DNA of 5,877 nt from Rhodospirillaceae bacterium (GTDB lineage Bacteria > Pseudomonadota > Alphaproteobacteria > Rhodospirillales > Magnetospirillaceae), in NCBI GenBank assembly GCA_030151865.1, contig JASLCK010000039.1:1-5877 (forward strand). The letters are read 5' to 3'. The notes below the pieces were generated by a model. The model did not search any database. It was given only the letters and a program-made list of their open reading frames with translations, and had not been told where the DNA came from. Positions 1-5,877 of the stretch are shown here, in pieces. Numbering within the stretch: the stretch's first letter is position 1; each line of letters starts with the position of its first letter. A program made the translations under genes and the position numbers.

Positions 1-1
1 C

Positions 2-2923
2 GCCTCTCCCCAGGCCGTGCCCTTGTCCGGTGATCATCCCCGCCTGCTGTGGCGCGAAGATCAGGGCTGGCGGGTGGTCGCCGGTTTCGTCGATCTGTTC
101 GCCGTCACCCTGGCCGATGACGCCCCCATCGGGCGGCGGGAGTTCCTGATGCGGCTGAAGCCCGATCAGATTTTCCTGCCCCTGCCGCTGGCCCGGTCCG
201 GGTCCGATCCTTTGGGTTTGATCGCGGTGGGCGGACAAGACAGCGCCATCGCCGCCTTGGACGCCCCGCCCCATGCCCTGCCCCCCGCCGTGCTGGACGG
301 CTGGCTGGCCCGCTTGGGCGATGTCATGGGCGAAGCGGTGCAGGGGCAGCGGACATCCCTGCATGCCGCCGATCTGGGCAGCCTGTCCATGGCGGCGGGC
401 GAGACCTTGGGCGGGCGCAGCGCCTTGCCCCTGTGGGCTGAATTGGAAGACGGATCAGCCTATCTGACCGGCGACGACCGCCTGATGGAACCCGGCCAAG
501 CGCCGCTGCCGGTGGCGGGCACCCTGCAAATCACCGCCGCCAGCCCCTGCCGCTGGCGCTTTTGCGCCACCGCCGAGATGCAGCAGGGCGGGCGGCTGGA
601 AACCGCCCTGGCGGCCTTTGCCCCCCTGGCGGTCGCAGCCATTGGCCGCAGCATCGCCTGGCGGCGGTCCCAGATGGCCGATCTGGCCAGAAACCGTGAA
701 AGCCTGTCGCGCCAGGCCTTAGAGGGGGGATATGCCCAACTGGCCGGGGTGATCGCCCCGAACCTGGCCTTGCCCCGCCCAATGGTCGGCGATGACCCAC
801 AGATGGCGGTGGTCCGCCGTGTTGCCGAAGCCATCGGCGAAACCGTCAGCGAGCCCCCGCCCGATCTGGCGGCACCGGCGCATCTGGGACGACAACAGGC
901 GATCTTGCAGGCGTCCAAGCTGCGCTGGCGCACCGTTTTGCTGCGCGACGGCTGGCATCAGCGGGCCAATGGTCCGCTGATCGCCCGCCGCCAGGATGAC
1001 AACCGCCCCGTCGCCCTGATTCCCCACGAAGCAGGCGGGTCGGCCCGCTATCACGTCTGGGATCCCCTGACCGGGCAGGAAAGCCCCCTGACCCCCGCTC
1101 TGCTGGCAACGCTGGCACCCCAGGCGGTGATGATTTATCCGCGTCTGGCCGGGCGCAAGCTGACGGCGGGCGATTTGCTGCGGTTGGGCATACGCGGCGC
1201 GAGAAGCGATCTGCTGCGCATCCTGCTGCTGGCCCTGGGTGCGGCGTTGCTGGCATTGCTCAGTCCGATGGCGTCGGGCCTGCTGGTGGAACAGGTCATC
1301 CCCAACGCCGAACGCGGGCAATTGAGCGCCCTAGTCGGCGGCTTGGCGGCGGCGGCTTTGTGTTCCGCCGCGTTCGAACTGGTCAAGGCGCTGTCGCTGC
1401 TGCGTCTGGAAGGTCGGCTGGACGCTGCCTTGCAGGCCGCCCTGTTCGATCGGCTGCTGCGCCTGCCCGCCGCTTTCTTCAAACGCTTTGCGGTGGGCGA
1501 TCTGGCCGACCGGGTGCTGGGCGTGCAGGCCATCCGCCAGATGCTGGCCGGGGCGACGTTGACCTCGCTGCTGGGTGGAGTTTTCTCGGTGGTCAGCCTG
1601 GCGATGCTGTTCTTTTATTCGGTGCCGCTGGCCTTTCTGGGGCTGGGTCTGGCCGTGCTGATGGCCGCCATCATCGGTCTTTTGACCTGGGCGCAATTGC
1701 GCCACGAACGCAAGCTGGCGCTGATGCGCGGCCGGGTCGAAGGCTTTTTGCTGCAACTGATCATCGGAGTCGGCAAGATCAGCGTTGCCGCCGCCCGCGA
1801 CCGCGCCGTCGCCCATTGGGCAGGGATCGAGGCCCGCCAGAAACGCCACACCCTGGCGGCCCAATCGGCGGCCCGCCTGCAAGCGGTGTTCATGGCGCTG
1901 TTTCCGCCCCTGTCCAGCGTCGCGGTCTTTCTGGCGGTGGCCTGGGTCGCCAAGGAAAGCGCGGTTTCCGAGCAGTTGAAAGCCCTGGCGGGCAGCCCTG
2001 CCGGATCGGAAGGCGGATCGGCCTTGGGGGCGGGCTCGTTCCTGGCCTTCAACGCCGCCCTGTCGCAATTCATGTCCAGCATGGCCCTGGCGGCGCGCAG
2101 CCTGACCGGGGCCTTGGGCGCAGTGCCGCTGTGGGAACGCGCCCGCCCGGTTTTGGATCAATCGCCCGAAGACGGCGACGACCGCACCTCGCCCGGCCCG
2201 TTGGACGGCGCGGTGGAATTCAGCGCCGTCAGCTTTGCCTATCAGCAGGACGGCCCGACGGTCCTCAAGGATTTCTCGGCGGAAATCCGGGCGGGGGAGT
2301 ACGTCGCCCTGGTCGGTCCGTCGGGGTCGGGAAAATCCACCGTCATGCGTCTGTTGATGGGGCTGGAACAGCCGACGGGCGGCGAGGTGTTCTTTGATGC
2401 CAAGCCGTTATCGCGGCTGGATCTTGGATTGTTGCGCAGTCAGATCGGCGTGGTGTTGCAAAACAGCCGGGTGCTGCCGGGCAGCATCTTCAGCAACATC
2501 ATGGGGTCCGAGGAAGGTCGTCTGGAAGACGCCTGGGACGCCGCCCGCATGGCCGGGCTGGACGGCGACATCAAGGCCATGCCCATGGGCATGCATACCG
2601 TGCTGCTGGAAGGCGGATCGACCCTGTCGGGCGGGCAGCGCCAGCGGCTGGCCATCGCCCGCGCCCTGGTGCGCAAGCCCCGCATCCTGCTGCTGGACGA
2701 AGCCACCAGCGCGCTCGACAACCGCACCCAGGCCATTGTTTCGCAGTCGCTGGCCCGTCTCAACATCACCCGCATCGTCATCGCGCACCGCCTGTCCACC
2801 ATCGCCCATGTGGACCGGGTGCTGGTGATGGATCAAGGCAGGCTGGTGCAGCAGGGACGCTTCGAAGACTTGCTGGCCGCCCCCGGCCTGTTCGCCGACA
2901 TGGCGCGCCGCCAGATGCTTTAA
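2..2923 (+). CDS. NHLM-type bacteriocin export ABC transporter, permease/ATP-binding protein (ABC2-like), 5' end possibly cut
   Basis: Predicted inner-membrane exporter subunit of an NHLM/RiPP secretion system, using ATP to move a processed peptide out of the cytoplasm. Residues are counted from the GTG at 17 (968 aa to TAA 2921-2923). Residues 1-90 resemble the CNBD/cupin-like N-terminus of the family (GFVDLFAV at 23-30). A poorly defined region follows to about 300, then the family's pre-membrane segment (W313, GPL 319-321, WDP 348-350). The membrane domain spans about 398-700, with helices near 401-420, 437-455, 519-535, 537-558, 631-646 and 673-693. The ATPase is canonical: Walker A GPSGSGKST 767-775, Q-loop Q815, LSGGQRQR 870-877, Walker B with D894/E895, D-loop SALD 898-901, H-loop H924. 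The start is uncertain: the frame stays open to base 2, no good Shine-Dalgarno precedes GTG 17, and the upstream codons read like family sequence, so the real start may be outside the window. It is followed after 15 bases by the CNBD gene. The NHLM assignment is from recalled family features, not a search. Confidence 0.87.
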   Translation, partial: ASPQAVPLSGDHPRLLWREDQGWRVVAGFVDLFAVTLADDAPIGRREFLMRLKPDQIFLPLPLARSGSDPLGLIAVGGQDSAIAALDAPPHALPPAVLDGWLARLGDVMGEAVQGQRTSLHAADLGSLSMAAGETLGGRSALPLWAELEDGSAYLTGDDRLMEPGQAPLPVAGTLQITAASPCRWRFCATAEMQQGGRLETALAAFAPLAVAAIGRSIAWRRSQMADLARNRESLSRQALEGGYAQLAGVIAPNLALPRPMVGDDPQMAVVRRVAEAIGETVSEPPPDLAAPAHLGRQQAILQASKLRWRTVLLRDGWHQRANGPLIARRQDDNRPVALIPHEAGGSARYHVWDPLTGQESPLTPALLATLAPQAVMIYPRLAGRKLTAGDLLRLGIRGARSDLLRILLLALGAALLALLSPMASGLLVEQVIPNAERGQLSALVGGLAAAALCSAAFELVKALSLLRLEGRLDAALQAALFDRLLRLPAAFFKRFAVGDLADRVLGVQAIRQMLAGATLTSLLGGVFSVVSLAMLFFYSVPLAFLGLGLAVLMAAIIGLLTWAQLRHERKLALMRGRVEGFLLQLIIGVGKISVAAARDRAVAHWAGIEARQKRHTLAAQSAARLQAVFMALFPPLSSVAVFLAVAWVAKESAVSEQLKALAGSPAGSEGGSALGAGSFLAFNAALSQFMSSMALAARSLTGALGAVPLWERARPVLDQSPEDGDDRTSPGPLDGAVEFSAVSFAYQQDGPTVLKDFSAEIRAGEYVALVGPSGSGKSTVMRLLMGLEQPTGGEVFFDAKPLSRLDLGLLRSQIGVVLQNSRVLPGSIFSNIMGSEEGRLEDAWDAARMAGLDGDIKAMPMGMHTVLLEGGSTLSGGQRQRLAIARALVRKPRILLLDEATSALDNRTQAIVSQSLARLNITRIVIAHRLSTIAHVDRVLVMDQGRLVQQGRFEDLLAAPGLFADMARRQML

Positions 2924-2926
2924 GCC

Positions 2927-2934
2927 AAAGGAAA
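2927..2934 (+). promoter_or_regulatory. Ribosome binding site of the CNBD-fold gene
   Basis: A purine-rich AAAGGAAA lies between the stop of the upstream transporter gene (TAA 2921-2923) and the ATG at 2939, with the AGGA core six bases before the start. It is the only clear Shine-Dalgarno in the window and supports ATG 2939 as the start. The third gene has no comparable site. Confidence 0.7.
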
Positions 2935-2938
2935 CCCC

Positions 2939-3484
2939 ATGCGCAAAGTTCTCTATATCCTGGGTCAGCTTGATGATCTTGACGTGTCGTGGATCGCCCG
3001 CAACGGCCTGCGCCGCAGCCTGCCGCCCGGCACCGCCCTGGTGCGCGAACGGGTGCCGTGCGGTTCGGTCTTCATCCTGCTGGACGGCGAAATGAGCGTC
3101 GATATCGAAGGCCTGGGTCGGGTCGCCAGCCTGGGGGCGGGGGAAATGATCGGCGAGTTGTCGTTTGTCGATAGCGCCCCGCCATCGGCCACCGTGACGG
3201 CGCAAAGCCAATGTTCGGTCCTGGAAATCGACAAACGGACCTTGTCGGCGCAGTTGGACCAGGATGACGGCTTTGCCAAGCGGTTCTATCGCGCCATCGC
3301 CCTGTTTCTGGCCGACCGTCTGCGCGGTACCGTGCGACGCATGGGCTATGGCGCGGCGGCCAGTCTGGACACCGACGATGTCCTGGCCGACGAGTTGGAT
3401 GAAAAGCTGTTGGATACCGTGTCCCTGGCGGGTGACCGCTTCGATCGGTTGATGCGCACCTTGGCTTCGGCCAGAGCCGTCTAA
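2939..3484 (+). CDS. Cyclic-nucleotide-binding-domain (Crp/CAP_ED fold) protein, no DNA-binding domain
   Basis: A 181-aa soluble protein with a single cyclic-nucleotide-binding-type beta-barrel (about 10-125) and a helical, acidic C-terminal tail (about 130-181). Family marks are GSVFILLDGEMSV (42-54) and the phosphate-binding-cassette region GEMIGELSF (68-76) followed by PPSATVTA (81-88). The cassette Glu (E73) is present. The Arg that usually contacts the cyclic phosphate (pattern P-R-x-A-T) is Pro82, so cAMP/cGMP binding is doubtful. No helix-turn-helix follows the barrel, no signal peptide or membrane segment is visible, and the length fits a lone CNBD module rather than a Crp-type regulator (about 200-230 aa). 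ATG 2939 has a good ribosome binding site. It sits 15 bases after one ABC transporter gene and 14 bases before another, so an accessory or regulatory role in the export system is inferred. The upstream transporter has its own CNBD-like N-terminus, so protein-protein contact is an alternative to ligand sensing. Confidence 0.85.
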   Translation: MRKVLYILGQLDDLDVSWIARNGLRRSLPPGTALVRERVPCGSVFILLDGEMSVDIEGLGRVASLGAGEMIGELSFVDSAPPSATVTAQSQCSVLEIDKRTLSAQLDQDDGFAKRFYRAIALFLADRLRGTVRRMGYGAAASLDTDDVLADELDEKLLDTVSLAGDRFDRLMRTLASARAV

Positions 3485-3498
3485 ACCGGCCAGCCCTT

Positions 3499-5877
3499 AT
3501 GGCGACGCGGCGCATCCCCGTTCTTTTACAGTTTCAGGCGTCGGAATGCGCCCTGACCGCCCTGGCCATGCTGCTGGGGCAGCAGGGCTGCGCCGTCAGC
3601 CTGAACGAGCTGCGCCGCCATGCCGGAGCGGCCCGCGACGGCACGTCCCTGTCGGCCTTAAAGGCCATCGCCGCCCAGTACGGCTTTCACTTGCGCGCCT
3701 TTCGCAAGGAAGCAGGACAGTTGGCCGAGATCGGCTTTCCCTGCATGGTGTTCGTCAATTTCAATCACATGCTGGTGGTGGAAGGTGTCACCCGTTCCGG
3801 CCTGCGGGTGATCGATCCGGCATGCGGGCGGCGCTCCCTGACCTGGGCGGACTTCGATCAGGATTACACCGGCATCGCCCTGATCCTGGAAGCCACGGAC
3901 ACCGCCCGCCGCCAGACCCAGCGCCCCGCCGGGCGCTTGTGGCGGATTATGACCGGGTTGTGGGACAAGATCGCCCTGGCCCTGCTCATGGCCCTGGCCC
4001 TGGCCTGGGGGGAAAGCCGTCTGGCCTTGGCGCTGGATCAGCCAGATACCCTGTTGCGGCTGGCCCCCCTGCTGGTGCTGCTGCCGCTGCTGTGGGGACG
4101 GCGCGCCGCCGATGCCTGCCTGACCACCGCGCTGCGCGATATTTGCGCCCGGCATCTGCGCCGCCTGTTGTTCAGCCGCGATGCCCGTTATTACGGCTAT
4201 CGCGCCCCCGCCGTCATGCTTCAGTGCGCCGCCCTGCCCGAACGGGTCGCCGATCTGCTGCGTCAAGCCGGGCCGGTTTTGGGCGATCTGGTCGGGGGGC
4301 TGATCCCGCTGGCGCTGTTGGCGCCCCTGGCCCCGCACGCGGTGCTCGTCGGGCTGGCCTGCCTGGGGTTGGCGGGATTGGGCGGCTGGATTTGTTTCTT
4401 TCATCCCACCTCGCCCTGGCGGCGGGTCCTGGCAACGGGCGGCGGGCCCGCCCTGCTGGACTATGCGCAAACCCCCACCCCCCACCAGAGTGCGGGCCGT
4501 GATGGCGAGATGCTGGCTACCCTGGCCGGATACGCGGCCCAAGCCGCCCCCCCATCCCATGATTTCGCCCGCTGGCTGGCACTTTATAAAGTTGGTCTGG
4601 CGCTGCTGGTGGCGCTGCCCGCCCTGCTGGCCCACGCGCAGGCTGGACTGATCGGGGCAGCGCTGGCGCTGTTGGCGGCGCGGCCCTGGTTGGCCTTGCC
4701 GTCGCTGCTGCCTGCTTTGTACGGTCTGGACCGCCAAGCCCGGATGCTGGACGATCTGGCCGACAGCCCGGCCCATGACCATCGGCCCATATCCGGCCCG
4801 GACAATGGGGCCAGACTGGACGGCGTGGTCTTTGGCTATGGCGCCATCCCGCTGTTCGGGCCGATCGGCCTGACCTGCCCGCCGGGATCGCTGATCGGCC
4901 TGACCGGCCCCAGCGGCAGCGGCAAAAGTACCCTGGCGCAGATTCTCGCCGGATTGCAGCCCCCCGCAACAGGTACGGTTGAAACACCCGCCAAGACCAT
5001 TTTGGTAGAGCAACGGCCCTGTCTGTTCCGTGCCAGTGTGCGCGACACCATTGTCTGCGGCCAAACCGGGGTAAGCGACCAACAGGTGATCGACGCCTTG
5101 CAGTTGGTTGATCTGTGGGACGATGTGCAGGCCCGCCCCGCCGGACTGGATGCCCTGGTGGACAGCAACGGCCAGAATTGGAGCGGCGGGCAAGCCCGCC
5201 GTCTGACCATCGCCCGCGCCCTGGTCGGCCAGCCCGATCTGCTGATCATCGACGAAACCCTGGACAGCGTGGACCGCGACACCGAAGCCGCTTTGTTGCA
5301 GCGCCTGCGCGGGTGCGGCCTGACCATCCTGTTGATTTCCCAGCGCGAGGCCAGCCTGAAGGAGTGCGAGCGGGTCTGGCGGCTGGACGCTGACGGCTGC
5401 CACCCCTGGCCCCCCACCCCCCAGAACCCAACGCCCCAACGCCCCAACGCCCCGCCCCTGACGATCCCGCCCCCGCCAGCCTATGCCCCGTTCACGCAAA
5501 GGGATTGGCAGGCTTTGGCCCAGGGGGCGGCGGCTTTGGGGCTAACCCTGCCCGCCGGTCCTCACCCAGCGCCCTGCCCGATGGGGCTGTCCCCGCTGGT
5601 CTGGCAGTCCCGACTGCACGGTCTGCAGATGCGCCCGGTCAGCCTGACTTCGGCCCACTGGCGACAGCGAGGCTGCCGCCCTTTGCTGGTGCAGACCGCC
5701 GACGGCATGTTGCATGCCGTACCGCCCAAAGCCAGCAGCGGATACGGCCCCCTGCCCCCCGCCCCCTATAACGCAGTGTGGGAACTGCACCGCCTGAGCA
5801 CCGCCTCCCGCCTGGGGATCAACGCCCTGACCTGGATCAGTTCGCGCTGGCTTTTATGGCTGGCAGCGGGCTTGCTG
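3499..5877 (+). CDS. C39 peptidase-containing ABC transporter of NHLM bacteriocin type, apparently fused to a second ABC2-like module; runs off the window
   Basis: An open frame from ATG 3499 to the window edge, 793 codons without a stop. Residues 1-132 are a C39 (double-glycine leader) peptidase with oxyanion Q11, nucleophile C17 (in SECALTALAM), H90 (NFNHMLVVEG) and D106 (IDPACG), so it is predicted active and to cleave leaders of exported peptides. The membrane domain, about 150-410, has hydrophobic segments near 157-179, 185-199, 259-278, 281-301, 359-378 and 383-407. The ATPase, about 438-633, has A-loop Y447, Walker A GPSGSGKST 470-478, Q-loop Q505, WSGGQ 561-565 and Walker B LLIIDE 581-586. 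It has Gln615 where the H-loop His belongs, and lacks roughly 15 residues between Walker A and the Q-loop. A proline-rich linker (about 635-664) leads to 705-793, which resembles the region before and into the first membrane helix of the upstream transporter. C39 exporters usually end after the ATPase at roughly 700 aa, so a fusion is inferred. The start is set by Q11/C17 lying where ComA-type peptidases have them. The ribosome binding site is weak, and translation may be coupled to the gene 14 bases upstream. Confidence 0.88.
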   Translation, partial: MATRRIPVLLQFQASECALTALAMLLGQQGCAVSLNELRRHAGAARDGTSLSALKAIAAQYGFHLRAFRKEAGQLAEIGFPCMVFVNFNHMLVVEGVTRSGLRVIDPACGRRSLTWADFDQDYTGIALILEATDTARRQTQRPAGRLWRIMTGLWDKIALALLMALALAWGESRLALALDQPDTLLRLAPLLVLLPLLWGRRAADACLTTALRDICARHLRRLLFSRDARYYGYRAPAVMLQCAALPERVADLLRQAGPVLGDLVGGLIPLALLAPLAPHAVLVGLACLGLAGLGGWICFFHPTSPWRRVLATGGGPALLDYAQTPTPHQSAGRDGEMLATLAGYAAQAAPPSHDFARWLALYKVGLALLVALPALLAHAQAGLIGAALALLAARPWLALPSLLPALYGLDRQARMLDDLADSPAHDHRPISGPDNGARLDGVVFGYGAIPLFGPIGLTCPPGSLIGLTGPSGSGKSTLAQILAGLQPPATGTVETPAKTILVEQRPCLFRASVRDTIVCGQTGVSDQQVIDALQLVDLWDDVQARPAGLDALVDSNGQNWSGGQARRLTIARALVGQPDLLIIDETLDSVDRDTEAALLQRLRGCGLTILLISQREASLKECERVWRLDADGCHPWPPTPQNPTPQRPNAPPLTIPPPPAYAPFTQRDWQALAQGAAALGLTLPAGPHPAPCPMGLSPLVWQSRLHGLQMRPVSLTSAHWRQRGCRPLLVQTADGMLHAVPPKASSGYGPLPPAPYNAVWELHRLSTASRLGINALTWISSRWLLWLAAGLL
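5427..5449 (+). repeat. Short tandem repeat, 8-base unit CCCCAACG, about 2.9 copies
   Basis: CCCAACG (5427-5433) is followed by two full CCCCAACG units (5434-5441, 5442-5449) and then a C-rich tail. It lies inside the third gene and encodes part of its proline-rich linker (residues about 643-653). The unit is not a multiple of three, so gaining or losing one copy would shift the frame and remove the downstream ABC2-like part. With under three copies, slippage would be rare, and the repeat may just reflect Pro-rich codon bias. Confidence 0.6.

Noticed and set aside
1360..2397. Forward open frame of 345 codons overlapping the first transporter
   Set aside because: Low-complexity Gly/Arg composition with no motifs. 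It overlaps the membrane domain and Walker A of the first gene in a different frame.
2924..2938. Promoter or terminator between genes (also 3485-3498)
   Set aside because: The gaps are only 15 and 14 bases, with no inverted repeat or T-run. They fit co-transcription.
2939..3484. Crp/Fnr-family transcription factor
   Set aside because: At 181 aa there is a CNBD barrel and a helical tail but no helix-turn-helix sequence, so a DNA-binding role is unsupported.
3546..4502. Forward open frame of 318 codons in another frame
   Set aside because: Arg/Pro/Gly-rich shadow overlapping the C39 and membrane domains of the real gene starting at 3499.
4540..4560. Possible frameshift at the C-homopolymer in the third gene
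   Set aside because: The same frame gives the C39 domain and early helices before the run, and helices five and six plus the ATPase after it, so the reading frame is consistent across it.
3658..5499. Long antisense open frame (613 codons) on the minus strand
   Set aside because: It is very rich in Gln, Gly and Arg, as expected from reading GC-rich coding sequence backwards. It shows no recognisable domain, and the + strand frame beneath it carries C39, Walker A, WSGGQ and Walker B motifs.

Overview
The window comes from a strongly GC-rich bacterium whose codons mostly end in G or C. Protein style and gene content suggest an alphaproteobacterium of the Rhodospirillales type (Magnetospirillum or Azospirillum-like). 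That placement is an impression, not a demonstrated assignment. Three genes on the + strand, separated by only 14-15 bases, fill almost the whole window and look like one operon. No promoter, terminator, RNA gene, mobile element or CRISPR array was recognised.

Layout: (1) 2-2923 is an NHLM-type (nitrile-hydratase-leader microcin) bacteriocin-export ABC transporter of the 'ABC2' kind: a long N-terminal extension, an exporter membrane domain and an intact ATPase. Its 5' end may lie outside the window. (2) 2939-3484 is a small soluble cyclic-nucleotide-binding-fold protein that lacks the arginine normally used to hold the cyclic phosphate. (3) 3499 to the window end is a large open frame with no stop (793 codons seen). 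It starts with a C39 double-glycine leader peptidase with a complete catalytic set, followed by a membrane domain and an ABC ATPase. It then continues through a proline-rich linker into a second segment resembling the pre-membrane region and first membrane helix of gene 1.

Together the genes look like the export and leader-processing part of a ribosomally made peptide (RiPP/bacteriocin) secretion system. The C39 domain would cut a leader from a precursor and the ABC modules would drive export. The CNBD-fold protein is probably an accessory or regulatory partner. No precursor peptide, modification enzyme or HlyD-type adaptor gene lies in the window, so the cargo is unknown.

The most unusual point is gene 3. 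It appears to fuse the two halves of an NHLM exporter pair (peptidase-ABC1 and ABC2) into one chain. Its first ATPase is shortened and has Gln where the H-loop histidine should be. This happens beside a separate, intact ABC2-like gene.
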